From positions 376,699 to 440,698 of the forward strand of contig CAVQOG010000003.1 in NCBI GenBank assembly GCA_963714375.1: a stretch of 64,000 bases of DNA, read 5' to 3'. Below the pieces are notes generated by a model, which was given only the letters and a program-made list of their open reading frames with translations, made no database searches and was not told the origin of the DNA. The stretch is from UBA5794 sp963714375 (GTDB lineage Bacteria; Actinomycetota; Acidimicrobiia; Spongiisociales; UBA5794). Positions 51,501 to 59,185 of this stretch are shown here, piece after piece. Each line of letters begins with the position of its first letter. The stretch's first letter is position 1. Both the position numbers and the translations under genes were made by a program.

Positions 51501-52225
51501 GAGGAGACGATGAGGGAGTACGGAACCACTTCGAACGAGCCGCCGAGCTGGCTGGGACCAAGAACCCGGCAGCACGGGCGGAGGCATACTGCGCTCTTGC
51601 CATGGAAACCTGCAAACTCGCGGCCATTTCCGGCGATGCAGCACTCCTCGATCGGGCGCGGCTCAATGCCGAGAGCACACTCGACGCGGTCAAGGCACTG
51701 CCGGGAAATCTTCCATGGGAAGCTGTCGCCCATGCGGTTCTCGCCGTCGTAGCCGAAGCAGACGACCGTCCTGGGGATGCTGCCGATGAATCCCGGACCG
51801 CACTCTCAACCCTCGACGGCCTCACACATATTCTCCACTTTGTGAACGTGCTCTGGGCAGCCGGCCGTGTACTGATCGGCCAGCGGGCACCCGAAGCCGA
51901 GGGCCTTGCACATCAGATCGCTCAGGCTCTCGGCTATTTGAGCATGACCATGGTGGACCCTGACATACGCACGAAATGGTTTGCCGTTGATTCGCACCAC
52001 GAACTTGCCCAATTGGTCGGTTTCGAAGTTTCTGACTTCGCCTCAGGAAATGATGCGATTGGATTGGACGCCGCGCAGTTGGATTTGCTGAGGGCGATCA
52101 CCTCCGGATCCGCTGACCATGGGGCATCTGGGGCCGAGATTTCCGACCTGCTTTCCCAACTCGGTGTCGCATCGGAGACCGAAGCCATCGAGTACGCGAT
52201 CAAGGCGGGTGTGACGTGGCAGTAA
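48545..52225 (+). CDS. Cyclase-homology domain fused to AAA/STAND ATPase and helical repeats
   Basis: 1,226 residues. Class III cyclase domain at about 12-165 (ILFTDLESSTDLRVRLGD, IKGLGDGFMALFSSASDAIE, VRMGLNSGDVTR), where the usual NxxxR is replaced by VHAAARVAAKAQGG. A MalT-like AAA ATPase follows (about 215-520): Walker A EGEAGIGKTRILE, Walker B VALLFDDLQWADED. The rest is TPR-like helices with no LuxR HTH at the end. GTG 48545 has AAGGA 5 nt upstream. Probably a cytoplasmic signal-responsive scaffold; cyclase activity is doubtful. Its end overlaps a ferredoxin gene by 10 bp. Confidence 0.85.
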   Translation: MTQADTAFSQGTRTILFTDLESSTDLRVRLGDLLANQVFKDHDHLVRSHLEAGGGTDIKGLGDGFMALFSSASDAIEVAVSIQRAIEDHNNAQPERSISVRMGLNSGDVTRSDGEAQGTAVHAAARVAAKAQGGQILASQIVSDLAGSLGKTKVVDRGLFWLKGFPDRWRLYEVLWREKEATEDRPTREVKEASAAAFDPASPRSEGPVVGRATEQRVIMEQLSAAIGGGLRAVVLEGEAGIGKTRILEVAADLAGASSTPYLTLEVTTDEELRGPYLLFRSLLSSQRMAAVAREAMALEPLDRAQDAIGGRSGNDEGLSPQERMLRIFDEVASAISAITREHPVALLFDDLQWADEDSIQMIRYLVRTLPTAPIFLMITVRPYSEASSGVGKLIADLDRMRVARVLRMERFTRLETAELLTNVLGSPVDEQTLQSLHARSEGVPFFAEELARAYREADALQLMDGTWTMTRLSGPTVPSSIQSLIERRLAQLSEECRGLLADAGVLGRRFKLSVLAPVLAKVRREDEKSEWELAEDLGMAVRLGLIIEEDDDAEYDFTFSHDQIRTSLVDDMPRRRRQAIHGAITEILSTQEGEVDLSMLAYHAMKSGSNKAAVSSAVAAARAALAASAPVESIRLIDATLPAASDPAERIEMLRVKDDALDTLDRGMDRIANLAEMSALTGAISSPGLESEVRLRRASASRAIDDFDTAIELATTVRKTAVDLRDVDLELRACLELGQALTRNTIGEAYWPLVEIDLDAPQEAYSRALDLARQMESRAAEATALRELAVIAAGRGKLVALAAEAEGASKFEILAMGPSFFSEAKELAEESFEIFEEIGDQRGAMSALISMAYAHVTDPSTHGMAGRIEHIRALHNSREGAVTDSQRALEDAHMLYSIHTYARLMAQPDLALERGREAFEAARAMGDRWLETLAAGGMAMTSASYGATDDASAWLERAATAAMAVPSPSMARRIEMWRGGCAAARGDDEGVRNHFERAAELAGTKNPAARAEAYCALAMETCKLAAISGDAALLDRARLNAESTLDAVKALPGNLPWEAVAHAVLAVVAEADDRPGDAADESRTALSTLDGLTHILHFVNVLWAAGRVLIGQRAPEAEGLAHQIAQALGYLSMTMVDPDIRTKWFAVDSHHELAQLVGFEVSDFASGNDAIGLDAAQLDLLRAITSGSADHGASGAEISDLLSQLGVASETEAIEYAIKAGVTWQ

Positions 52226-52434
52226 GGCTCATCATCGATCGGCGCCGATGCATCGGTGCGGGAACCTGCATCGTGATCGCCCCATCCGCACTCCAATGGC
52301 GACAGGGAGACTTCCTGAAGCCTGAGCTGCTCGACCCGAACACCGTCGACGAAGACGTACTCCGAGAGGTGGCAGCAGCGTGCCCGACCCGTGCGATCGT
52401 GATCGAACAGGTGATGGCCTCCCCCGACCCGTGA
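52216..52434 (+). CDS. Small 3Fe-4S-type ferredoxin
   Basis: 72 residues: LIIDRRRCIGAGTCIVIAPS and ACPTRAIVIEQ, giving three cluster Cys (C12, C18, C56) in the pattern of [3Fe-4S] or Ala-substituted ferredoxins that serve cytochrome P450s and other monooxygenases. GTG 52216 lies inside the end of the cyclase-AAA gene, so translation is coupled. No P450 is encoded nearby, which makes the partnership with the AAA protein odd. Confidence 0.85.
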   Translation: MAVRLIIDRRRCIGAGTCIVIAPSALQWRQGDFLKPELLDPNTVDEDVLREVAAACPTRAIVIEQVMASPDP

Positions 52435-52561
52435 TGCGCCGGTCGGTGGCGCTCTACGACGCCGACGGCTCCTATGGGTAAATAGTTCGCTTCCGACGGG
52501 CGTCGTACTCGACGGATGTCATCTCACGGTCATCGAGTTGCGCTGGAGTCGCATATGTGAC

Positions 52562-53011
52562 GTGACTGACAGACGCACCGCCGCGGACACATCCACCTTC
52601 TTCCGCTTTCATACGTTCGACCCGACAGGAAGTCTGGTTGGCACCATTGCATTTCCGGAGATGGTTGTTTCACCAGAGGTCGCCGCCGGCGAAGTTCGAC
52701 TGGTGCCGATGCATCGGGTCGACCCGATCGAGATCCACACTGCGACGGCGCCGTGGCCGATGGCCATCGACTATCGAATGCATGTTGAACCTGGGCTCAA
52801 CAATCCACCGTTCAATCTCGATCTCGACCCGAGTAGATGGCTCCAGGGAGTCTTGGGATCAAGCATTGACCGGTCAATGCTCTTCAGAGAATCCTTGAAC
52901 TTTGAGGGACGCTTCTCGCTCGTCGGATGGAGTCTCTACGGACGGTTCGTAGGAGTCGCCCAGCCGGTTCACAGAGACCTCACAGGCAAGGGTCATACGT
53001 TCGCGGGGTAG
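52562..53011 (+). CDS. Hypothetical protein with repeated C-terminus
   Basis: About 149 residues (GTG 52562; the TTG at 52538 extends it). FFRFHTFDPTGSLVGTIAFP, EVRLVPMHRVDPIEIHTATA, LDLDPSRWLQGVLGSSID and the C-terminal RFSLVGWSLYGRFVGVAQP. No family recognised; a beta-rich, lipid- or ligand-binding fold is possible. A decayed fragment of a paralogue is at 45508-45617, so the gene family has been copied within this genome. The next gene begins 27 bp downstream. Confidence 0.55.
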   Translation: MTDRRTAADTSTFFRFHTFDPTGSLVGTIAFPEMVVSPEVAAGEVRLVPMHRVDPIEIHTATAPWPMAIDYRMHVEPGLNNPPFNLDLDPSRWLQGVLGSSIDRSMLFRESLNFEGRFSLVGWSLYGRFVGVAQPVHRDLTGKGHTFAG

Positions 53012-53018
53012 ACAACCC
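52922..53018 (+). repeat. Dispersed ~97-bp repeat, copy 2
   Basis: Partner of 45528-45624. It contains the last 30 codons of the gene ending at 53011 plus the sequence up to the following gene's leader. Confidence 0.8.
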
Positions 53019-53037
53019 AAAAGACGAAGGACCCACC

Positions 53038-54936
53038 ATGAACACCACGAAGCGATTCGCCCTGATGGCCGCCGCGCTCGGTCTCGCTGTCGCAGCCTGC
53101 ACGGCTACAGGATCCGCCGATTCCTCCTCGGACACGACGGGACCTGCCACGACCGACGCAGTGGTCGCGGAGGACACCGGGTCGTCCTCCGTCGCCTCCG
53201 ACCCTTCTGGGGTCGCGGCATCGACTTCACTCGACCGACAGGACAGCCACTATGACGAGGGAGACCTCAACTGGAACGAAGCCGACGAGGTGGCAGTCAC
53301 GCTCACCGGAACCTCGGCAACCGACGGGGATGGCGTCTCCGTCGATGGCAATACCGTGGTCGTCAACGTCCCCGGTACCTACCGGATCACTGGCACTCTC
53401 GATGGGCAGATCCTCGTCGATAGCGCTGCCGACGGCCTCGTCCGCCTCGTCCTCGACGGTGTGACGATCGTCAACGACGGCGGTGCAGCGATCGCCGTTG
53501 TGGAAGCCGACGAGGTTGTGGTCGTGCTCGCCGACGGCAGCAACAACGCGCTGACGGACGGATCCGACTACATCTTCCCGGACGCGGATACCGACGAGCC
53601 GAACGCCACGCTCTACTCAGCGGCGAACATGACGATCGGCGGGTCGGGCAGTCTCGCCGTTACGGGCTTGTACAACGATGCCATCACCTCCAAGGACGGT
53701 CTCGTCATCGTCTCCGGTTCCATCACCGTTGATGCAGTGGACGATGGGATTCGAGGAAAGGACTACGTCATCGTCCACGACGCGTCGATCACGATCGATG
53801 CTGGAGGCGATGGCATCAAGGCCGACAACGACGAGGACGCCGAACGCGGCTATGTCCTCGTGCTGGGCGGTGACACGGTCGCTACGGCGGGTGGGGATGG
53901 TATCGATGCAGCGACCAGTGTCGAACTCGCCGGAGGAAGCCTCGAGATCACAACCGGAGGCGGAGCTTCCGGCAACTTGTCTGCTGACCTCTCAGCCAAG
54001 GGGGTCAAAGGAGATGTTGCAGTCGTGATCAACGGTGCCGACGTAACGGTTGACAGTGCAGACGACGGCATCCACAGCAACGGCACGATCGAGGTGGTCT
54101 CCGGGACAATCTCTGTCGCGACCGGCGATGATGGCATCCACGCAGACGACGAACTCACCATCCTCGATGGGGTGATCACGATCACCGAGTCGTACGAGGG
54201 ACTCGAATCTGCCGTGATTCGCATCGAGGACGGGACGATCGACATCACGTCCGCTGACGACGGGATCAACGCCGCAGGTGGCGCAACTACCGAGGCAGTC
54301 GCTACCGATGCTGGCGTACCCGGCGGTGGCGTACCCGGCGGTGGCGTACCCGGCGGTGGCGGACCTGGCGGTGGCGGACCTGGCGGTGGCGGACCCGGCG
54401 GTGGCGGCGAGGTGGCAGGCGACTACTACGTCTACATCAATGGTGGCTCGATTGTGATCACCGTCAACTCAAGCACAACCGCCGACGGCGACGGCATCGA
54501 CTCCAACGGGCACATTGTCATGACAGGAGGTGTAGTCGTGGTAAACGGACCCACCGACACCCGAAACAGCGCAGTCGACTACAACGGCACGTTCGAGGTG
54601 AGCGGAGGCCTCTTCATCGGCACGAACATCGATGGTCGGAACTCCGAAGGCGTCGGAGCTGGCTCGACCCAGGCATCTATCTACATCACATCTGGCTCGG
54701 TCGTCGAGGCGGGGACCGTCATCCACATCCAGACCACGGATGGGGAGGGTCTCGTGACCTTCGAAGCCGCGAACACGTTCGACGTCATCTCGTTCACGTC
54801 GCCCGACCTGGTTGACGGCGAAACCTACGAGATCTATCTCGGTGGATCCGTTAGCGGCGACTCCACAAACGAACTGTACGAAGACACCGCCTACACACCG
54901 GGCGAACTCGTCGGAACGGCCACAGCGACCCTGTAG
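53038..54936 (+). CDS. Carbohydrate-binding beta-helix lipoprotein (Cthe_2159-like)
   Basis: 632 residues. Signal MNTTKRFALMAAALGLAVAAC (lipobox VAAC), Ser/Thr linker, then many parallel beta-helix rungs with the family turns: GLYNDAITSKDGLVIVSGSI, VDDGIRGKDYVIVHDASITI, DDGIHSNGTIEVVSGTI, DDGIHADDELTI, all with Asp-Asp-Gly-Ile calcium-type loops. A Gly-rich VPGGG linker (DNA 15-mers, 54313-54408) splits the helix. The Cthe_2159 family binds cellulose or acidic polysaccharide. AAGGA lies 6 nt before ATG 53038. First gene of the surface module that continues with a phosphodiester glycosidase, a two-component system and DUF4956. Confidence 0.88.
   Translation: MNTTKRFALMAAALGLAVAACTATGSADSSSDTTGPATTDAVVAEDTGSSSVASDPSGVAASTSLDRQDSHYDEGDLNWNEADEVAVTLTGTSATDGDGVSVDGNTVVVNVPGTYRITGTLDGQILVDSAADGLVRLVLDGVTIVNDGGAAIAVVEADEVVVVLADGSNNALTDGSDYIFPDADTDEPNATLYSAANMTIGGSGSLAVTGLYNDAITSKDGLVIVSGSITVDAVDDGIRGKDYVIVHDASITIDAGGDGIKADNDEDAERGYVLVLGGDTVATAGGDGIDAATSVELAGGSLEITTGGGASGNLSADLSAKGVKGDVAVVINGADVTVDSADDGIHSNGTIEVVSGTISVATGDDGIHADDELTILDGVITITESYEGLESAVIRIEDGTIDITSADDGINAAGGATTEAVATDAGVPGGGVPGGGVPGGGGPGGGGPGGGGPGGGGEVAGDYYVYINGGSIVITVNSSTTADGDGIDSNGHIVMTGGVVVVNGPTDTRNSAVDYNGTFEVSGGLFIGTNIDGRNSEGVGAGSTQASIYITSGSVVEAGTVIHIQTTDGEGLVTFEAANTFDVISFTSPDLVDGETYEIYLGGSVSGDSTNELYEDTAYTPGELVGTATATL
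54313..54408 (+). repeat. 15-bp coding tandem repeat (VPGGG/GPGGG linker)
   Basis: Six or so 15-bp units (ggcgtacccggcggt, later ggcggacctggcggt) encode a flexible Gly-Pro linker inside the beta-helix protein. The number of units could vary between strains by slippage. Confidence 0.9.
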
Positions 54937-55055
54937 ACACCACCCGGATCGAGCGGATGTCTCTCCTGGCCGAAACAGGGGAGCGATCCGCGTCCGGGAT
55001 CCGACTGAGCGGTCCGCCCGCAGTGTCCCACGACGGTGCACAGGCAAATCGAAGT

Positions 55056-55083
55056 CTCAGCGATTGCTCAGGGTGCTCCCATC
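55056..55083 (+). promoter_or_regulatory. CTCAGG-type 11-bp repeats upstream of the glycosidase gene
   Basis: CTCAGC (55056-55061), CTCAGG (55067-55072) and CCCATC (55078-55083), each 11 bp apart, 34 bp upstream of ATG 55117. Same half-site and pitch as in front of the response regulator at 56301. Confidence 0.65.
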
Positions 55084-55116
55084 GACCCCACAACCGCGAT
55101 GCATATCAATAGAACC

Positions 55117-56205
55117 ATGACATCAGACACTCGCTCAACACATCGTGATGACACCGAGGTCACAGCCCACGGCATCTCCGAGACCTCGGCGCGTCGGAGA
55201 CGGTCTTTGTCCCCGATTGCCAGGCGCCTTGCTGCAGTGGCCGCTGCATTGGTTCTCGCGGGGACGCTCACCGGGATCGGTGGCTACGTCTGGTACCTCG
55301 ATCGGTTTGTGATCGCACACGTTGAGATCGCCGACGTGGCGAGCTACGAAGACTCGTTCGATATGACAACTCCCACATCGATGGCCGAAGTCTCGGGAAT
55401 CGCGGACGCCGTTGAGGAACCAGCGGCCGCGGCAGAACCTGCGATAACGGCGAACACGTACGTCACCGAAGGCGTCTCGATCGAGATCGAGGAGGTTGTT
55501 GTTGGCGCCGGCGCAGACACGGTTACCTATTTCGTCGCCGACGTAGTGGTCAGCGATGTCTCAGAGTTGAGGACAGCCTTCGCTGACAATGCGTTCGGCA
55601 CGAACATCGTGGAAGATCCGTCAGCGATCGCTGAGCGGGTTGGGGCAGTGCTCGCGATCAACGGGGACTTCTACGGGTTCAGGGACACAGGGATCCTCAT
55701 CCGGAACGGAGTCGTTTACCGCGATGACGGTGAGCGAACCGGCCTCGCACTGTTCGCTGACGGCACGATGCAGGTGTACGACGAAAAGCTGACCACTGCC
55801 GAGGAACTCTTGGCCGCTGGGGCGTGGAACACATGGTCGTTCGGTCCGGCTCTTGTCGATGGTCGCGAGGTTGTTGACGGAATCGATAGGGTCGAGGTGG
55901 ATCGGTACATCGGGAAGCGATCGATGCAGGGCTCACAACCACGGACCGCAGTTGGCTTGATCGACGAGAACCACTTCGTGTTTGTCGTGGTCGACGGCCG
56001 AAGCACGGGGTACAGCCGAGGGATGACACTGATCGAACTTGCCGAGGTGTTGAAGGACATCGGATGCGTGGTTGCCTACAACCTCGACGGTGGCGGATCG
56101 GCAACCATGTACTTCAACGGTGAGCTCATCAACAACCCCCTCGGAGAAGGCGAAGAACGCGGAACGAGCGACATCCTTTACATCGCTGGACCTATCAGCG
56201 AGTAG
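55117..56205 (+). CDS. Phosphodiester glycosidase (NAGPA) family membrane-anchored protein
   Basis: 362 residues. An N-terminal membrane helix (LAAVAAALVLAGTLTGIGGY) after a basic cytoplasmic tail, then the NAGPA/DUF2233 domain: VLAINGDFYGFRDTGILIRN, RTAVGLIDENHFVFVVVDGR, CVVAYNLDGGGSATMYFNGE. NAGPA-type enzymes cleave phosphodiester-linked sugars, so it may uncap or trim surface glycans bound by the beta-helix lipoprotein. ATG 55117 is preferred (GTG 55036 and ATG 55099 are in frame but poor). It is controlled, I infer, by the CTCAGG repeats upstream. Confidence 0.87.
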   Translation: MTSDTRSTHRDDTEVTAHGISETSARRRRSLSPIARRLAAVAAALVLAGTLTGIGGYVWYLDRFVIAHVEIADVASYEDSFDMTTPTSMAEVSGIADAVEEPAAAAEPAITANTYVTEGVSIEIEEVVVGAGADTVTYFVADVVVSDVSELRTAFADNAFGTNIVEDPSAIAERVGAVLAINGDFYGFRDTGILIRNGVVYRDDGERTGLALFADGTMQVYDEKLTTAEELLAAGAWNTWSFGPALVDGREVVDGIDRVEVDRYIGKRSMQGSQPRTAVGLIDENHFVFVVVDGRSTGYSRGMTLIELAEVLKDIGCVVAYNLDGGGSATMYFNGELINNPLGEGEERGTSDILYIAGPISE

Positions 56206-56250
56206 TAGCGATTCGTCGGAGTCGTGGGGAGCGCGGCTTCGTCTCCGGAT

Positions 56251-56293
56251 CTCAGCTTTCTCTCAGGTTCCTCTCAGGATAAGGACCTATCGT
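56251..56293 (+). promoter_or_regulatory. Promoter of response regulator with three CTCAG repeats
   Basis: CTCAGC (56251), CTCAGG (56262) and CTCAGG (56273), exact 11-bp pitch, then 9 bp, then -10 TATCGT (56288-56293), then 7 nt to ATG 56301 (leaderless). A site for an OmpR-family dimer array, probably the product of the gene itself. Confidence 0.75.
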
Positions 56294-56300
56294 CGCGAGT

Positions 56301-56996
56301 ATGGATACCGAAACCAAGGCACGCATTCTTGTCGTTGACGACGAGGAGTCGCTTGCAGAGCTCGTATCGAGTGCTCTGCGATTCGCCGGCTACGAGGTCC
56401 GAACCGAGGCGAACGGCTACGACGCAATGCGGGCCATCAAGACAAGCACACCGGACCTCGTCGTCTTGGACGTGAACATGCCAGAGATGGACGGATTCGA
56501 TGTCTGTCGTCTGCTCCGCCGAGATGGGTTCGACATGCCCGTGATCTTTCTCACGGCGCGAGACGACATCGACGACATTCGAACAGGATTCAGGCACGGC
56601 GGCGATGACTACCTCACCAAACCGTTCTCGATCGAGGAACTCGGACTTCGGATCGAGGCTCTGCTGCGACGACGCGGCGTCGATGGCAGCAAGAGCCAGC
56701 GCATCACTGTGGGAGATATCACCCTCGACGAGGGAGCGCACCAGGTATTCCGAGATGGAGTAGAGGTGCAGTTGTCACCGACTGAGTTTCGACTGCTCCG
56801 ATTCCTCCTCCTCAACCGCGGTCGGGTGATGTCGAAGGCCCAGATCGTCGACCACGTGTGGGAATACGACTTCGACGGCAATTACGGCATCGTCGAAACC
56901 TACGTGTCGTACCTGCGCAAGAGGCTCGGCGACGATGGATCGGCGATACGGACCGTTCGAGGCGTTGGGTACGTCATCCGGAACACTGAGGCATGA
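56301..56996 (+). CDS. OmpR/MprA-type response regulator (surface module)
   Basis: 231 residues. Receiver domain at about 8-120: acidic VVDDEE, phospho-acceptor in DLVVLDVNMPEMDGFD, FLTARDD, KPFS. The winged helix at about 135-228 (VQLSPTEFRLLRFLLLNRGR, VETYVSYLRKRLGDDG, IRTVRGVGYVIR) binds direct repeats. It is adjacent to its histidine kinase, whose GTG start is 1 bp after the stop. The three CTCAG repeats in its own promoter indicate autoregulation. Confidence 0.93.
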   Translation: MDTETKARILVVDDEESLAELVSSALRFAGYEVRTEANGYDAMRAIKTSTPDLVVLDVNMPEMDGFDVCRLLRRDGFDMPVIFLTARDDIDDIRTGFRHGGDDYLTKPFSIEELGLRIEALLRRRGVDGSKSQRITVGDITLDEGAHQVFRDGVEVQLSPTEFRLLRFLLLNRGRVMSKAQIVDHVWEYDFDGNYGIVETYVSYLRKRLGDDGSAIRTVRGVGYVIRNTEA

Positions 56997-56997
56997 C

Positions 56998-58470
56998 GTG
57001 AGCCTTCGGGTCAAGCTGGTCATCTCGTTCACGGTGCTTCTGCTCGTTGCGATCGTCACAGTCGGCTTCGTTGCGTCCCGATCGATTCGTACCATCCTGG
57101 TCGCACAGACGGACCGCACGTTGGTGAGCTTCACCCGCGATCCGCGGCCCCGCCCTGAGGCCCCCGCCAGCTTCGGAACACCGAACGACGAAGACCCCCC
57201 TGCCGATGCGCTACCGCGGGAAGATCGTGAGCCCTTCTTGAGGTCCGTCGCCGAGGTCTTCATAGCCGCCGACGGAACCGTGGTGTTCGTCGAACCGTCC
57301 GGATTCGCGGACAACCCCGACCCGCTGCCGGACGTATCCAATATCGGGGGCACTGAGGGCTTCGTGAATCTCGACAGCGTGGACGGCTCACTCGAGTACC
57401 GAGCGTATGTGCAGCCGTTCCCTGACGGAGTCCTCGCCGTGCGCGCCGCACCCTTGAGTGGCGTCGCCACGGCCCAGAACGAACTCGTGCGCACCCTGCT
57501 GCTCGCTGGGCTCGCTGTACTCCTTATCGGAGGCTCCGTGACATGGTGGATGGTCCGCAGGGCGATGCGCCCAGTCGACGAGATGGTCGACACGGCAGAG
57601 GCGATCGCGCATGGGGACCTCGCACGCCGCGTCCCGGACGCCGACCCGAACACGGAGCTTGGGAGGCTCGGAGAGTCCCTCAACGACATGCTCGCGGCCA
57701 TCGAGCACTCCCTCGAGACTGAGCGCGACGGTCGCGAGCGCCTTCGACGATTTGTCGGCGATGCCTCCCACGAGCTTCGAACGCCGCTCACCACGATCGC
57801 TGGCTACGCCGAGCTACAAAGAAAGGGCGCCCTGACCGACCGCGATGCGGAGAACAACGCATGGGGTCGGGTCGACTCGGAGGGCAAGCGAATGAAGCGG
57901 CTCGTCGAAGACCTGCTCACCCTCACACGCCTCGGCCAGACGATGCCCCTCGACCTCGCTGACGTCGACGTGGCCGCTATCTGCCGCGATGCAGCAGCGG
58001 ACTTTGCGGCAGGAGATCCCGACCGAACGGTGCGGCTGACTGGTGTTGAGTCGGTCATTGTCACAGGCGACTCGGGTCGACTCCACCAGGTGGTCGCCAA
58101 CCTCCTCTCGAACGTGACGACCCACACACCAGAGGGGACAGTGGTCACTGTTGACGTCCATGCTGATGCCGACGGGTGTGCGATGACAGTTGCAGACGAC
58201 GGTTCTGGGATCCCCGCTGACGCAATAGACCACGTCTTCGACCGCTTCTACCGAGTCGACCGGTCACGCTCTCGTGACTCTGGCGGTTCTGGTCTCGGGC
58301 TGGCCATCGTCGATGCGATCGTATCGGCGCACAGCGGGACGGTCGGGGCCGCGAATGGACCACTCGGCGGTGCCGTGTTTACCGTGCGCCTTCCACGCGT
58401 TCCCCATATTGACGACATCCACAGGGCCACCGACGCAGATTCCCAGCGTTCTCTCAGCTCCCCAAGCTGA
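56998..58470 (+). CDS. Sensor histidine kinase (surface module)
   Basis: 490 residues from GTG 56998. Membrane helix 1 at about 5-27, an extracytoplasmic sensor of about 130 residues (EPSGFADNPDPLPDVSNIGG), helix 2 at about 165-190, HAMP (RRAMRPVDEMVDTAEAIAHG), H box DASHELRTPLTTIAGY, N box NLLSNVTTHTP, G boxes DDGSGIP and GGSGLGLAIV. Pairs with the regulator at 56301. MprB-like topology; the signal is unknown. Confidence 0.92.
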   Translation: MSLRVKLVISFTVLLLVAIVTVGFVASRSIRTILVAQTDRTLVSFTRDPRPRPEAPASFGTPNDEDPPADALPREDREPFLRSVAEVFIAADGTVVFVEPSGFADNPDPLPDVSNIGGTEGFVNLDSVDGSLEYRAYVQPFPDGVLAVRAAPLSGVATAQNELVRTLLLAGLAVLLIGGSVTWWMVRRAMRPVDEMVDTAEAIAHGDLARRVPDADPNTELGRLGESLNDMLAAIEHSLETERDGRERLRRFVGDASHELRTPLTTIAGYAELQRKGALTDRDAENNAWGRVDSEGKRMKRLVEDLLTLTRLGQTMPLDLADVDVAAICRDAAADFAAGDPDRTVRLTGVESVIVTGDSGRLHQVVANLLSNVTTHTPEGTVVTVDVHADADGCAMTVADDGSGIPADAIDHVFDRFYRVDRSRSRDSGGSGLGLAIVDAIVSAHSGTVGAANGPLGGAVFTVRLPRVPHIDDIHRATDADSQRSLSSPS

Positions 58471-58473
58471 ACT
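58442..58473 (+). promoter_or_regulatory. CTCAGC-type repeats before the DUF4956 gene
   Basis: CCCAGC (58442-58447) and CTCAGC (58453-58458) at 11-bp pitch, 9 bp, then TGAACT (58468-58473) as a possible -10. They lie at the very end of the kinase gene, 31 bp before the DUF4956 start. Weaker than the 56,251 site. Confidence 0.5.
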
Positions 58474-58503
58474 GGTGGGAGAACCACCGAAAGGCACAGG
58501 ATC

Positions 58504-59094
58504 ATGTCTCGAAATCTGCTTCTTCTCGCTGACGCTTTGGCGATCGCCATCCTCGTCTTTGCGCTCTATTTCCCCCGACATCGACGCCGAGACATGGTGG
58601 TCGCCTATCTCGTCGCCAACATCGGCGTCGTTGCCGTGGCGGATGTGCTCGCTTCCTCGACGGTCGCTGCAGGACTCGGCCTCGGATTGTTCGGCATCCT
58701 GTCGATCATCCGCCTCCGGTCGGCACCCCTCGACCAGTCCGAGGTGGCGTACTACTTCGCCTCTCTCGCCATGGGTCTGTTGGCCGGCGTTTCCCTCGTG
58801 CCCGGTGCCACAACCGTCGCGATGATGGCTGCGATCCTCGGGGCCCTATACGTTGGCGACCATCCAGCGCTGTTCGCCAACTATCGGGTGCAGACGCTGA
58901 CCCTTGGACGGGCCGTCACGGACGAGGAGGAGGTCCGGACGGAGCTCGAGGAGCTGCTTGGCGCGACCGTGCACCGCCTGCATGTGAGGAAGGTCGACCT
59001 GGTCAAGGACACGACCACGGTGGAGGCACGATACGCGTTGCGTACGGCCCGCCCGGAATCCATCCACGACAATGGCCTTGTGGGCCGAGCGTGA
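58504..59094 (+). CDS. DUF4956 membrane protein
   Basis: 196 residues. Four membrane helices in the first 110 (LLLADALAIAILVFALYF, VVAYLVANIGVVAVADVLA, GLGLGLFGILSIIRLRSAPL, AVAYYFASLAMGLLAG-like), then a cytoplasmic ferredoxin-like region (VRTELEELLGATVHRLHVRK). The motif GLFGILSIIRLRS is diagnostic for DUF4956. Family members usually sit beside VTC polyphosphate polymerases and CotH-like genes together with Cthe_2159 proteins; VTC and CotH are missing here. AAAGG precedes ATG 58504. Confidence 0.88.
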   Translation: MSRNLLLLADALAIAILVFALYFPRHRRRDMVVAYLVANIGVVAVADVLASSTVAAGLGLGLFGILSIIRLRSAPLDQSEVAYYFASLAMGLLAGVSLVPGATTVAMMAAILGALYVGDHPALFANYRVQTLTLGRAVTDEEEVRTELEELLGATVHRLHVRKVDLVKDTTTVEARYALRTARPESIHDNGLVGRA

Positions 59095-59106
59095 GCCGCC
59101 GAGCGT

Positions 59107-59126
59107 GAGCCCGCTCGGACGGGCTC
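59107..59126. terminator. Hairpin terminator between convergent operons
   Basis: GAGCCCG / CGGGCTC with a 6-nt loop, extended by GC-rich flanks, 12 bp after the DUF4956 stop and about 60 bp before the opposing stop at 59186. Confidence 0.65.
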
Positions 59127-59185
59127 CCGCGGGAATCATGTGTGGTTTGCCGCTCGCATACCCGTTCACCACTGAGGTTGACGTA

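Noticed and set aside
48545..52225. LuxR/MalT-type transcriptional activator
   Set aside because: No LuxR HTH at the C-terminus; the last residues are helical repeat without the conserved DNA-binding pattern.
54318..55047. Minus-strand frames within the Gly-rich beta-helix gene
   Set aside because: They arise from the repeat linker and high GC third positions of the opposite strand; no start context.
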